Both the position numbers and the translations under genes were made by a program. DNA of 64,000 bases from positions 266,908-330,907 of the forward strand of contig JALHOD010000002.1 of NCBI GenBank assembly GCA_022843165.1, in the 5' to 3' direction. The notes under the pieces were generated by a model. The model did not search any database. It was not told the origin of the DNA and worked only from the letters and a program-made list of their open reading frames with translations. Below are positions 1-9,331 of this stretch, piece after piece; within the stretch, counting starts at the first letter, position 1; each line of letters starts with the position of its first letter. Origin of the DNA: Pseudorhodoplanes sp. GTDB lineage: Bacteria > Pseudomonadota > Alphaproteobacteria > Rhizobiales > Xanthobacteraceae.

Positions 1-1909
1 TGATCCCGTCGATATCGATGGTGTCGGGATCGAGATGTTGCGGCTGCAGGTCGGCCAGACCCGGCCACAGCTTCTTCGGTCCCTTCTCCGGATAATCGTA
101 GAAGCCCTTGGCATTCTTGCGGCCCAGCCGGCCGTGCTTCTCCACCAGATCGGACAATAGCTGTTTCTGCCGCGCATCGATGGCGGCGGCGCCGAGATCG
201 GCCTCGGTCGCTTTCAATATCTTCCAGGCCAGGTCGACCGCGACTTCATCGTTCAGCGACAGCGGTCCGACCGGCATGCCGGCCATGCGGCCGACATTCT
301 CGATCATGGCCGCGGGGACGCCCTCGGTCAGCATCAGATGGCCTTCGCGGATATAGGTGCCTACCACGCGCGAGGTGTAGAAGCCGCGCGAGTCATTGAC
401 CACGATCGGCGTCTTCCTGATCGCGCGCACGAAATCCAGCGCGGTCGCCAGCGCCACGTCGCCGGTCTTCTCGCCCATGATGATCTCGACCAGCAGCATC
501 TTCTCCACCGGCGAGAAGAAGTGGATGCCGACGAATTTCGCGGGATCCTTCGCGTTTTCCGCGAGCGAGGAAATGGGAAGCGTCGAGGTGTTGGACCCGA
601 ACACAATGTCCGGCACCACCGCCTGCGCCTTGGCGACGGTCTCCGCCTTCACCTTGCGGTCCTCGAACACCGCCTCGATCACCAGATCGCAGCCCTGCAG
701 CGCGCCGTAATCGGAGGTCGGCGTGATGCGCGCGAGCACGGCGTCGCGGTCGGCCGCGGTGGCGCGGCCCTTGTTGACCTGATCGCTCATCAGGCCGTGC
801 GAATGCGTCTTGCCCTTGTCGGCGGCGGCCTGATCGCGGTCGATCAGCACCACCTCGAGCCCGGCCTGCGCCGAGACATAGGCGATGCCGGCGCCCATGA
901 AGCCCGCGCCGATGACGCCGACCTTTTTCAGCTTGGTTGCCGGCACATTGGCCGGCCGCCGCGCGCCCTTGTTGAGATCCTGCATCGACACGAACAGCGT
1001 GCGGATCATCGCCGCCGCTTCCTTCGAACGCAGGATCTTTGCAAACCAGCGCGACTCCACCTGCAGCGCCAGATCCATCGGCAATTGCAGGCCGTCGAAC
1101 ACGGTCTGCAGGATGGCGCGCGCGGCCGGATAGTTATCATAGGTTTCGCGCCGGTAGATCGCGTTGGCGGCCGGGAACACCATCATGCCGGCCTTGGAGA
1201 AGACGAGGCCGCCGGGATTCTTGAAGCCCTTCACGTCCCACGGCGCTTCCGCCTTGCCACCGGCCTTGATCCAGTCCTTCGCCGCTTTCACGAGGTCCGC
1301 AGCGGGGACAACATTATCGATCAATTTCATCGCCTTGGCGCGGCTGAGGCGCAATTGATCGCCCTTGAGCAGCAATTGCAGCGCATCGGCGGGTTGCAGC
1401 ATCCGCGCCACGCGCTGGGTGCCGCCGGCGCCGGGGAACAGGCCGATCTTGATCTCGGGCAGGCCGACACGGGTTTTCGGATTGTCGGAGGCCACGCGGT
1501 GATGACACCCGAGACAGAGCTCGAAGCCGCCGCCGAGCGCCGTGCCGTTGATCGCGGCGACGAACGGCTTGCCGCTGGTCTCGATGCGGCGATAGAGCTG
1601 CGAGAGCTTGCGGCTTTCCTCGAACAGCACTTTCGAGGCCGCTTCCTCGCCCTGGGTCTTCGCCATTTCGGCGAAGGCGCGGGTCAGCGATTCCAGCAGG
1701 GTCAGGTCGGCGCCGGCGCAAAAAGTGTCCTTGCCCGACGTGATCACCGCGCCCTTGACGGCGGAATCCGCCACCAGCGTCTCGACGATCGCCCCCAGTT
1801 CCTCGATCACCGTCAGGTCGATCACGTTCATCGAGCGCCCGGGCATGTCCCAGGTGATGAGCGCGATGCCGTCGGAATCGGTGTCGACCTTGAAATTGCT
1901 GTCGCTCAT
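1..1909 (-). CDS. FadB-like multifunctional enoyl-CoA hydratase / 3-hydroxyacyl-CoA dehydrogenase (C-terminus cut by window edge)
   Basis: Reading leftward from the ATG at 1909, about 636 codons stay open to the window edge, so the C-terminus is missing. Residues 1-190 form a crotonase domain with the glycine-rich oxyanion segment LGGGFELC. From about residue 328 a Rossmann motif, [13 protein letters not shown], opens the NAD-binding 3-hydroxyacyl-CoA dehydrogenase domain. The expected product hydrates enoyl-CoA and oxidises 3-hydroxyacyl-CoA in cytosolic beta-oxidation. It starts 7 bp after the thiolase stop, so the two form a fadA-fadB style operon. Family assignment is secure; chain-length preference cannot be read from the sequence. 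Confidence 0.93.
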   Translation of the reverse strand, partial: MSDSNFKVDTDSDGIALITWDMPGRSMNVIDLTVIEELGAIVETLVADSAVKGAVITSGKDTFCAGADLTLLESLTRAFAEMAKTQGEEAASKVLFEESRKLSQLYRRIETSGKPFVAAINGTALGGGFELCLGCHHRVASDNPKTRVGLPEIKIGLFPGAGGTQRVARMLQPADALQLLLKGDQLRLSRAKAMKLIDNVVPAADLVKAAKDWIKAGGKAEAPWDVKGFKNPGGLVFSKAGMMVFPAANAIYRRETYDNYPAARAILQTVFDGLQLPMDLALQVESRWFAKILRSKEAAAMIRTLFVSMQDLNKGARRPANVPATKLKKVGVIGAGFMGAGIAYVSAQAGLEVVLIDRDQAAADKGKTHSHGLMSDQVNKGRATAADRDAVLARITPTSDYGALQGCDLVIEAVFEDRKVKAETVAKAQAVVPDIVFGSNTSTLPISSLAENAKDPAKFVGIHFFSPVEKMLLVEIIMGEKTGDVALATALDFVRAIRKTPIVVNDSRGFYTSRVVGTYIREGHLMLTEGVPAAMIENVGRMAGMPVGPLSLNDEVAVDLAWKILKATEADLGAAAIDARQKQLLSDLVEKHGRLGRKNAKGFYDYPEKGPKKLWPGLADLQPQHLDPDTIDIDGI

Positions 1910-1916
1910 GGTGGCC

Positions 1917-3125
1917 TCACACCCGCTCGATGATGGTGGCGGTGCCCATGCCGGCGCCGATACATAATGTAACGAGTGCAGTCTTGAGATTGCGCCGTTC
2001 CAGTTCGTCGAGCGCAGTGCCGAGGATCATTGCTCCGGTCGCGCCAAGCGGATGCCCCATCGCGATCGCCCCGCCATTCACGTTGACCTTTGACATGTCG
2101 AGATCCATCGCCTGCAGATAGCGCAGCACCACCGAGGCGAAGGCCTCGTTGATCTCGATCAGGTCGATATCCTTCAGCGTCATCTTGGCGCGCTTCAGCA
2201 CCTTGTGGGTCACGTCGATCGGGCCGGTCAGCATCATCGCCGGCTCCGAGCCGATATTGGCGAAGGCCTTGATGCGCGCGCGCGGCTTCAGTCCGGCCGA
2301 CTGGCCGGCCTCCTTGCTGCCGATCAGCACCGCAGCCGCGCCGTCCACGATCCCGGAGGAATTGCCGGCGTGGTGCACGTGATTGACCTCTTCGATCTCG
2401 GGATGCGCCTGCACCGCCACCGCGTCGAAGCCCGCCATCTGTCCCATCTCGACGAAAGCCGGCTTGAGCGAGGCCAGCGACTGCATCGTGGTCGATGGCC
2501 GCATGTGCTCGTCGGTGTCGAGCAGGGTGATGCCGTTGACGTCCGTGATCGGCAGGATCGATTTCCTGAAACGGTTGTCCTTCCACGCCTCCGCCGCGCG
2601 CTTCTGGCTTTCGACCGCATAGGCGTCGCAGTCGTCGCGGTTGAAGCCATATTTCGTCGCGATCAGATCGGCGGAAATGCCCTGCGGCATGAAATAGGAC
2701 GGGAGCGCGATCATCGGGTCGACCGGCCAGGCCCCGCCCGAGGCGCCGATGCCGACGCGGCTCATGGATTCCACGCCGCCGCCGATGGTCATGTCGTGCT
2801 GGCCGGACATCACCTGCGCCGAGGCGAAATTCACCGCGTCCAGCCCGGAGGCGCAGAAGCGGTTGATCTGCACGCCCGGCACGCCGTTGCCGAACCCGGC
2901 GCAGAGCGCCGAGACCCGCGCGATGTCGCCGCCGGCCTCGCCGACCGGATCGACGCAACCCAGCACCACATCGTCCACCAGCGCCGGGTCGAGCGTGTTG
3001 CGCTCGCGCAGGCCCTTCAGCACCTGGGTGGCGAGATTGAGGGTCGTGACCTCATGCAGGGAGCCATCCGCCTTGCCGCGCCCGCGCGGCGAGCGGACGT
3101 GGTCATAGATGAAGGCATCGGTCAT
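1917..3125 (-). CDS. acetyl-CoA C-acyltransferase (thiolase, FadA-type)
   Basis: This 402-residue protein has the full thiolase signature: the nucleophilic cysteine at about residue 91 in [11 protein letters not shown], the histidine in the [16 protein letters not shown] block, and the C-terminal CIGAGMG active-site loop. It cleaves 3-ketoacyl-CoA in beta-oxidation and would work with the hydratase/dehydrogenase encoded immediately downstream. I chose the ATG at 3125 because the protein then begins at the family's usual N-terminus ([15 protein letters not shown]); the frame stays open another 48 codons upstream but that extension does not look like thiolase. It diverges from the ABC-F gene at 3304. 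Confidence 0.95.
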   Translation of the reverse strand: MTDAFIYDHVRSPRGRGKADGSLHEVTTLNLATQVLKGLRERNTLDPALVDDVVLGCVDPVGEAGGDIARVSALCAGFGNGVPGVQINRFCASGLDAVNFASAQVMSGQHDMTIGGGVESMSRVGIGASGGAWPVDPMIALPSYFMPQGISADLIATKYGFNRDDCDAYAVESQKRAAEAWKDNRFRKSILPITDVNGITLLDTDEHMRPSTTMQSLASLKPAFVEMGQMAGFDAVAVQAHPEIEEVNHVHHAGNSSGIVDGAAAVLIGSKEAGQSAGLKPRARIKAFANIGSEPAMMLTGPIDVTHKVLKRAKMTLKDIDLIEINEAFASVVLRYLQAMDLDMSKVNVNGGAIAMGHPLGATGAMILGTALDELERRNLKTALVTLCIGAGMGTATIIERV

Positions 3126-3280
3126 TGAACGCTCCATGAGTCCGGCATGCGCAGGCGTTACGCACCATATAGTCGTCCTCGCGGAGTATTCAGACGGCGA
3201 GTTATGACTTTTACATGAAGGTGATTCGGCGGCGCCGTCATTCTGTCCGAAGGCCGTCATTTTAGCCATGGCTCTTCAGG

Positions 3281-3304
3281 TCGGCCGCGCTATATAGCGG
3301 CCGA
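3281..3304 (+). promoter_or_regulatory. inverted repeat abutting the ABC-F start codon
   Basis: Arms TCGGCCGC (3281-3288) and GCGGCCGA (3297-3304) are perfectly complementary around GCTATATA. The second arm ends on the A of the ATG at 3304. No Shine-Dalgarno sequence is visible before this ATG. TATATA at 3291-3296 could be a -10 element, which would give a nearly leaderless mRNA. Alternatively the RNA hairpin could mask the start codon. The role is inferred. Confidence 0.4.
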
Positions 3305-5118
3305 TGGCTCCCCCACCCCTGATCCAGCTGCGCGATATCGCGCTCACCTTTGGCGGCACGCCTTTGCTCGAAAGCGCCGAATTGTCGGTTTCGGCGGGCG
3401 AGCGTGTGTGCCTTGTGGGCCGCAACGGCTCCGGCAAGTCGACCCTGCTCAAGATCGCGGCCGGCCTGATCGAGCCCGACCGTGGCAGCGTGTTCCTGCA
3501 GCCGGGCGCAACCATCCGTTATCTTCCACAGGAGCCGGATTTCTCCGGCTACGCCACCACATTATCCTATGTGCAGGCCGGTCTCGCCCCGGGCGACGAC
3601 CCCTATCAGGCGCAATATCTGCTCGACCAGTTGGGACTGACCGGCACGGAAGACCCCGCGCATCTGTCCGGCGGCGAGGCCCGCCGCGCCGCTCTGGCGC
3701 GGGTGCTGGCCCCCGCACCCGACATTCTTCTGCTGGACGAGCCGACCAACCATCTCGATCTCACCACCATCGAATGGCTGGAAAGCGAACTGAAAAGCCG
3801 GCGCTCGGCGCTGGTCATCATCAGCCACGACCGGCGCTTCCTGGACACGCTGTCGCGCGTCACCGTCTGGCTGGATCGCGGCAAGACGCGCAGGCTTGAG
3901 CTCGGCTTCGGCAAGTTCGAGGCGCGGCGCGACGAGATCCTTGCCGAAGAAGAACTCGAACAGCACAAGCTCGACCGCAAGATCGTGGCGGAAGAACACT
4001 GGGTGCGCTACGGCGTCACCGCGCGCCGGAAGCGCAATGTCCGCCGCATGGCGGAATTGCAGACGCTGCGGCAGACCCGCAACGACTATCGCGGCAGCGC
4101 CGGCAAGGCCGCCATCACCGCAGCGGAAGCGGAAAAATCCGGCACGCTGGTGATCGAGGCCAACGACATCTGCAAGTCCTATGACGGGCGCCCGATCGTC
4201 ACCGACTTTTCAACGCGCATCTACCGCAGCGACCGGATCGGCATCGTCGGACCGAACGGCAGCGGCAAGACCACGCTGCTCTCGATGCTGATCGGCCAGC
4301 TTGCTCCTGACAGCGGCACGGTCCGACTCGGCGCCAATCTGCAGATGGCCGCGCTCGACCAGAGCCGCGATTCGCTCGATCCCGAATGGACGCTGAAGGA
4401 CGCGCTCACCTTCGGCGAAGGCGACACCGTCACCGTCGGCGGCCAGACCAAGCATGTCGTCAGCTACATGAAGGATTTCCTGTTCTCGCCCGAACAGATC
4501 GGCACCGTGTTGCGCGCGCTGTCGGGCGGGGAGCGCGGCCGCGTCATGCTCGCGCGCGCGCTGGCCAAGCCCTCGAACCTCTTGGTGCTCGACGAGCCGA
4601 CCAACGATCTCGATCTGGAAACGCTCGACGTGCTGGAGGAGACGCTCGGCGATTATGCCGGCACCGTCATTCTCATCAGCCATGACCGCGACTTCCTCGA
4701 TCGCGTGGTCAATGCGGTGATCGTGCCGGAAGGCAACGGTGTCTGGAACGAATATGCCGGCGGCTATTCCGACATGCTGACCCAGCGCGGCGCCGATATC
4801 TCGCTGAAGAAGCCGGCGCGCCCGTCCGCCCGCAAAGAGACGCGCGCCGCGGCGGCGGCCGAACCGAAGGCGGAAAAGCGCAAGCTCTCGTTCAACGAGA
4901 AACACGCGCTGGAAACCTTGCCGAAGCAGATGGCGAAGCTGGAAAAGGATGTCCAGGCGCTGCAAAGCACGCTCGACGATCCCGCTCTTTTCACGCGCGA
5001 CCGCAAAAAATTCGACGCCACCTCGACTGCGCTCGCCGCTGCGCAGACCGAATTGGCGGCGGCGGAAGAGCGCTGGCTGCATCTGGAAATGCGGCGCGAG
5101 GAGATCGAAGGGGCGTAG
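3304..5118 (+). CDS. ABC-F family ATPase, Uup-like
   Basis: The 604-residue protein has two tandem ABC ATPase domains and no membrane segments, as ABC-F translation-associated proteins do. The first domain shows Walker A GRNGSGKST (about residue 40), signature LSGGEARRAAL and Walker B LLLDEPTNHLD; the second shows GPNGSGKTT, LSGGERGRVML and LVLDEPTNDLD. A charged, Ala/Lys-rich linker and a C-terminal coiled coil (about residues 515-600) match the Uup subgroup, whose members act on ribosomes or branched DNA. It is a single gene, divergent from the thiolase operon and convergent with the HlyD-like gene 13 bp away. An inverted repeat lies directly before the start. Confidence 0.92.
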   Translation: MAPPPLIQLRDIALTFGGTPLLESAELSVSAGERVCLVGRNGSGKSTLLKIAAGLIEPDRGSVFLQPGATIRYLPQEPDFSGYATTLSYVQAGLAPGDDPYQAQYLLDQLGLTGTEDPAHLSGGEARRAALARVLAPAPDILLLDEPTNHLDLTTIEWLESELKSRRSALVIISHDRRFLDTLSRVTVWLDRGKTRRLELGFGKFEARRDEILAEEELEQHKLDRKIVAEEHWVRYGVTARRKRNVRRMAELQTLRQTRNDYRGSAGKAAITAAEAEKSGTLVIEANDICKSYDGRPIVTDFSTRIYRSDRIGIVGPNGSGKTTLLSMLIGQLAPDSGTVRLGANLQMAALDQSRDSLDPEWTLKDALTFGEGDTVTVGGQTKHVVSYMKDFLFSPEQIGTVLRALSGGERGRVMLARALAKPSNLLVLDEPTNDLDLETLDVLEETLGDYAGTVILISHDRDFLDRVVNAVIVPEGNGVWNEYAGGYSDMLTQRGADISLKKPARPSARKETRAAAAAEPKAEKRKLSFNEKHALETLPKQMAKLEKDVQALQSTLDDPALFTRDRKKFDATSTALAAAQTELAAAEERWLHLEMRREEIEGA

Positions 5119-5131
5119 CGCTCTCGCGTCA

Positions 5132-6223
5132 TCACGAGCCGGAGATCGCGGACGATGCCGTCTCCCCGGCCACCATCGCCTCGGAAGACGATTGCTGCCA
5201 CTTGTTCCAGACCTTCGTCATCCAGGACGGCAGGACATCCGGAGACCTCAGCTTCACTTTTGCGAACAACGGCGGCGTCTCGCTGCCTGCGAATTCGACC
5301 CGAATCACTTGCTGCCGCTCGACCGGCTTGAAGGCCTGCTGAAACTCGCGCGGCAGCGCCGCCGCGACCGGTTCGATGCGAGTCACAACGCCCTCGAATG
5401 TTCTGAAGCCGGCTTTGACTTTCACCCGGTCGCCGGGAGCCACGTCATAAAGCCCGCCGGTGGGAAGATAAGCCAGCACAAATCGTTGCTTTCCGTAGAT
5501 CTCGATCAGCGGATCGCCGGCCCGCACCACGGCCCCGCGGTCGGCCGCCAGCCGGCTGACCACGCCGTCGATCGGAGCGCGCATGCGCCCCTCATCATAA
5601 AGACGCCGCAGATCAGAGATCGCTGATTCAGCGAGCGCAAAGCTTGCTTTCAGCGTTTCGATCTCGCTTTCCGCGCCCCGCTTTTCGGCGCGCAGTTTCT
5701 CAAGCTCCTGCTGACTGCGAAACTCGCTTTCGACCGCGGCCGTCCGCTTGTCCAGCGAGAGAAATCCGCGCTGCAGTAGTGATTCCAGTTCCTTGCGCGC
5801 GTCGCTGGCCACGCGTTGCCGGTTCTCGGCGGCCTCGGTGATTGAATTGATCATCTGCGTGCGGATTCTCAGTTCGCTGACCCGCGTCTCGCGCGTCGCC
5901 AGTTCCGTAGCGAGGTTCGCGATGCGTTCCGCTACGCTCTGGGAAGAAACGACGACCGCCACTTGTCCGCTCTGCACCATATCGCCCTCACGCACCACGA
6001 CATCCCGCACGGTGACCGGAAACTCCGCCGCGATGACGCCCGGCTCGCCCAGCACCAGCCCCTCGCTGCGCAGGTAGAGCATGCCGCCAAAGAACAGATC
6101 GCCCACCCAGATCGCGAGCCCGGCCAGGCCGGCGAGATAGACCGTCCGCGCAATCGCAAGGCGGTGCGAGCGGGTCTGGTTCTGCAACGTGTCCGGGACG
6201 CGGCGCAATTTGAGACGGCGCAT
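5132..6223 (-). CDS. HlyD-family membrane fusion protein of a glycosyltransferase operon
   Basis: The 363-residue protein has one N-terminal membrane helix (about residues 25-48), a first lipoyl-like strand region, a long coiled-coil hairpin (about 100-210), a second lipoyl half opening with MRAPIDGVVSRL, and a beta-barrel region. This is the periplasmic adaptor architecture of HlyD/EmrA, also used by Alg44-type polysaccharide secretion subunits. Its ATG overlaps the stop of the upstream glycosyltransferase by one base (TAATG), so the two are translationally coupled. I infer that it carries or couples a glycan made by that enzyme across the periplasm. There is no PilZ domain, unlike true Alg44. 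Confidence 0.85.
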   Translation of the reverse strand: MRRLKLRRVPDTLQNQTRSHRLAIARTVYLAGLAGLAIWVGDLFFGGMLYLRSEGLVLGEPGVIAAEFPVTVRDVVVREGDMVQSGQVAVVVSSQSVAERIANLATELATRETRVSELRIRTQMINSITEAAENRQRVASDARKELESLLQRGFLSLDKRTAAVESEFRSQQELEKLRAEKRGAESEIETLKASFALAESAISDLRRLYDEGRMRAPIDGVVSRLAADRGAVVRAGDPLIEIYGKQRFVLAYLPTGGLYDVAPGDRVKVKAGFRTFEGVVTRIEPVAAALPREFQQAFKPVERQQVIRVEFAGSETPPLFAKVKLRSPDVLPSWMTKVWNKWQQSSSEAMVAGETASSAISGS

Positions 6224-7485
6224 TACACTCTCTCCACTTGCTGCATCACTCGTGCCGGAACGTAAGGATCACGATACGAACTGCGAAAGACGAGTTCCTG
6301 CACGATGGCGACCAGACGAACAATCCGCATCAGCGAGACCTGAAGAACGCTGTGCAACGGAAGATAGGGCAGCAGCCGCAAAGGCCGCCTGAGACCTATT
6401 GCAGCGGCGGCGACGAAAGCCAGCAGATCCAGGACCACATATCCGGCCAGGGTTGCCCCGATGATGACCGCGCTGAACTCGCCGAAGTGATAGAATAACC
6501 AGACAAGATAGACCGGAAACGCCAGCGCCAGCAGGATCTGGAACACCACGACGTCGGCGAATGTCGCCACTTCCTTGATACTGAATATCGCGGCACGCGG
6601 ATCGGTCGCACCACGGAATTTCCGCAACCAGATCGTCACCAGCCCCCGATCCCAGCGCAGCCGCTGCGCGATCAGCGCGGGAACGGTTTCGGGAACCAGG
6701 GTCAAGGCATGCGCTTCGGGCGCGAAGCGAATCCGCCAGCCCGCCCGGCGCAGTTTCATTGTAAGATCTGCATCCTCTCCGACCTCGACATCCTGACCGC
6801 CGACGCTGTCCAGAGCGGAACGGCGGAAGGCGCCAAAGGCTCCGGACACGATGGGCAGCGTGCCGAACATGTCTCCGATCCGGCGCCCCAGCGAGAGACC
6901 GATCGCATATTCGATGGTCTGGTGACGGGTGATAAGGGTGGCGAATGCGTTGCGCGCGGCGATGTCGCCGCCGACCGCGCCCACGCGGGGATCGGAAAAG
7001 TAGCTCAGCAAGATGGCGAAAGCGTCGCGATCGAACGACGTGTCGACGTCCGCGATCACGACAATGTCTCCGGTGCATGCAGTGAGGCCGAAATTCACCG
7101 CCGCGCTTTTGCCCCCGCGATGCTCCAGCCGTAGAACCCGGTCGATCTTGCCTTCGCCGAGCAGCTCGCGCGCGACCTCGGTCATCCGGTCGGTCGAGCC
7201 GTCATCGACCACGATGATCTGCATGCGGCTGCGGTCGGCGGCGACCGTCTGCTCTGTGAGCGCCTCGACGCAGACACGCAGCGAATTCGCCTCGTTATGG
7301 CCCGGCAGCACCACACTGATGGTGAGACCGGTCTCACCGCATCTGCGCGGTGGGCTCCAGAGCGCGGCGGTGACAACGGCAAAGGCTCCGACCAGATAAC
7401 GGGGGATCTCCAAGAATGTGGTGTACCAGAACAGGAAGACGAGACCCGTGATGTCCAGCGAACCAAGAAATGAGAGCGACTGCAT
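6223..7485 (-). CDS. processive-type family 2 glycosyltransferase, membrane-bound
   Basis: About 420 residues. A membrane helix comes first, followed by a GT-A catalytic domain with VVDDGSTD, the metal-binding ADVDT motif, the GEDADL acid motif and QRLRWDRG, the QxxRW motif of processive beta-glycan synthases such as BcsA, PgaC and HasA. Several C-terminal membrane helices follow. It should polymerise a sugar nucleotide at the inner membrane. The ATG at 7485 lies 4 bp past the upstream stop and has GAGG before it; an upstream in-frame start inside the previous gene is less likely. The neighbours suggest an exported polysaccharide controlled by the GGDEF-like protein. The sugar is unknown. Confidence 0.88.
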   Translation of the reverse strand: MQSLSFLGSLDITGLVFLFWYTTFLEIPRYLVGAFAVVTAALWSPPRRCGETGLTISVVLPGHNEANSLRVCVEALTEQTVAADRSRMQIIVVDDGSTDRMTEVARELLGEGKIDRVLRLEHRGGKSAAVNFGLTACTGDIVVIADVDTSFDRDAFAILLSYFSDPRVGAVGGDIAARNAFATLITRHQTIEYAIGLSLGRRIGDMFGTLPIVSGAFGAFRRSALDSVGGQDVEVGEDADLTMKLRRAGWRIRFAPEAHALTLVPETVPALIAQRLRWDRGLVTIWLRKFRGATDPRAAIFSIKEVATFADVVVFQILLALAFPVYLVWLFYHFGEFSAVIIGATLAGYVVLDLLAFVAAAAIGLRRPLRLLPYLPLHSVLQVSLMRIVRLVAIVQELVFRSSYRDPYVPARVMQQVERV

Positions 7486-7489
7486 GACC

Positions 7490-8905
7490 TCAGCCTTCCG
7501 GCACCAGCTCGGCGGCCGCGCCGCGCTCGGCAATACGGGCCTTGAGATCGAACGGCAGCGCGACTTTTTCGGCTAGCGTCCGGGTCAAGCGCTCCATCAC
7601 ACTGGCTGCGTCGTGCCCGGCCGTCTCGGGAAAGGCGATCAAAAACGCCGAATCGTCGTCGGCGGTCACAAAATCGCTGTCCGCCAGTGTCTCGACGATC
7701 ACGTCGATCGCAAGCTGAAACCCGGAGTGAACCCGCATCCGCCCATGCTCGCGGATAAGCGCGTCCAGATTGTCGACCCACAGCCGGGCAATCGCGAACG
7801 GGCGATCGTAACGCTGCGCTACCTTCATGGACGCCAACGCCATCAACCGAAATTCCCTCGCAGAAAACGCGCGGGAATGTCCATTGAGCATGGATTCTAC
7901 ATGCAAGTTGGGCAGCCGGCCCTCCTGAAGCGCCCGCAGGCCTTCCTCGGTGACATGGTAATGATACCAGTCGATCGCCGTGGCATCCTCGCTTCCGGTG
8001 ACGGCCGAACAATCGAGACAGGCGAAATTGACGACCGGCTCCGAATTGCTGACACCGCAACCGTGACAGACGGCAACGACCCCGGGCTTGTCGTAATCGA
8101 CGCCGTAATGGCGCAATTCATGGCGGCATTTCGGACAGACGAGTTGGTGATCCTGGACAAAACGCGATTCCGGTTCCTGCCAGCCGCAGGAATAATGATG
8201 CACCACCGCTTCGTCATGCAGATCGCTGCCGCCGCAATCCGGGCAGGCTTCATAGGTGTGAAGCCGCGAGGAATTGCACTTGCCGCAGACATGCGTGCGA
8301 GTGAAATGTGTCCGGCGCAACAGATCGCAATCGGCCATCGCCTCCAGCCGCCGCCGCAGATCGGCACTTCGCCCCAACAACGGATACTCGACCAGTAATG
8401 TCGAATCCGCGGCGAAGCGGGCTTCGATGGCGGAGGCGCGCGAATAGGCGAGCCTCAGAATGATCAGATCGGCGCGGTCGTCGAGGTCGGCATGGAATGG
8501 CAGATCGCCAAGACGGCGCCAGATCGGCGAAAAGCATCGCTTCATGTCCGCGACCGATGAACGATCGAGAACCGCAGCGGTGAAATCGTGCCGGAGATAG
8601 TGCGCTCCGCTGAAATCGGCGATTGGCAAAGCGGGATCTTCGGCGCTGTCAAGAACCGCAGCCAGATCGGCGGGCCCGGCACGATCGAGCAGGACGATGG
8701 CGGAAAAAGGCGACCGCGCATCTGTCGACCAAACGATGTCGGCGAGATCGGGCGGCGAGCCCCCCAGCACCAGGACCGGGAGATTATCCGGCAGATCGGG
8801 AATGACCGAAGGCGCGGCTGCGATCCGGTCGAGGGTGGTGCTGTTGCGTGGCGCACGCTGCGCGATATCAAGCGGACCGGTCAGATATTCCACGGCACCA
8901 CACAT
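7490..8905 (-). CDS. TackOD1-like zinc-ribbon protein with degenerate GGDEF domain
   Basis: The 471-residue soluble protein falls into three parts. Residues 1-190 are of unknown fold. The middle holds eleven cysteines, ten of them in five CxxC pairs, at 207/210, 221/224, 240, 257/260, 280/283 and 296/299, strongly suggesting multiple zinc ribbons; the spacing resembles the TackOD1 output domain. Residues about 350-460 look like a GGDEF fold, but the signature is replaced by ADDDSAF (416-422), so diguanylate cyclase activity is unlikely. It heads the operon with the glycosyltransferase 4 bp away, which points to a regulatory or scaffold role. TackOD1 is named from memory and should be confirmed by profile search. 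Confidence 0.78.
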   Translation of the reverse strand: MCGAVEYLTGPLDIAQRAPRNSTTLDRIAAAPSVIPDLPDNLPVLVLGGSPPDLADIVWSTDARSPFSAIVLLDRAGPADLAAVLDSAEDPALPIADFSGAHYLRHDFTAAVLDRSSVADMKRCFSPIWRRLGDLPFHADLDDRADLIILRLAYSRASAIEARFAADSTLLVEYPLLGRSADLRRRLEAMADCDLLRRTHFTRTHVCGKCNSSRLHTYEACPDCGGSDLHDEAVVHHYSCGWQEPESRFVQDHQLVCPKCRHELRHYGVDYDKPGVVAVCHGCGVSNSEPVVNFACLDCSAVTGSEDATAIDWYHYHVTEEGLRALQEGRLPNLHVESMLNGHSRAFSAREFRLMALASMKVAQRYDRPFAIARLWVDNLDALIREHGRMRVHSGFQLAIDVIVETLADSDFVTADDDSAFLIAFPETAGHDAASVMERLTRTLAEKVALPFDLKARIAERGAAAELVPEG

Positions 8906-9105
8906 CGCGCCCCGCGGCGCAACGCCCCCCGTTTATCCTTTTTCGGATCAATGGAGCGCGTCCGGGACAAGACGGCAGCGGCCATTTTTCCTCGGATAAT
9001 TGTTAGGTTCAAAAGCTCAAGAATTTTACAAATCGCGGCTGGAGAACTATCCGCGATGGAATTGAAGTTAATTCTCGCTAAACGCCGGCGAACTCGGCCG
9101 ATACC

Positions 9106-9231
9106 GTGAATCTCGCCGGGCACATCCTGCTGGGCTGGCTCTTCATCTCCGCCGGCCGGGGCAAGCTGATGAACACGGCGGGCTTTTGTCGGCAATCTCA
9201 CCGCACCCAGGTGCCTGCCGTCGGACCGAGG
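9106..9231 (+). pseudogene. possible DoxX-family N-terminal remnant
   Basis: Starting at the GTG at 9106, the translation reads GHILLGWLFISAGRGKLMNTAGF, which I give in two parts: GHILLGWLFISA and GRGKLMNTAGF. This closely resembles the first helix and GKL motif of DoxX membrane proteins. The DoxX-like continuation VGNLTAP is then found in a different frame, and similarity is lost within about 40 codons. This suggests a frameshifted, truncated fragment. The rest of the intergenic stretch (8906-9331) shows an AT-rich segment near 8990-9080 that may hold the promoter of the leftward operon and nothing else that I can identify. Confidence 0.4.
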
Positions 9232-9331
9232 CATTTCTTCTTCGACAACTGGCTGGCGAAACGGCGGTCGAATGACAGCCGGAGAGCCACATCGTCTGCG
9301 TCATCGCGGGCGCGTTACGGCCATGACGACG

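Noticed and set aside
338..1933. A 531-codon open frame on the + strand
   Set aside because: It is the antisense shadow of the FadB-like gene; its translation is His/Arg-rich low-complexity sequence with no domain, as expected for high-GC antisense DNA.
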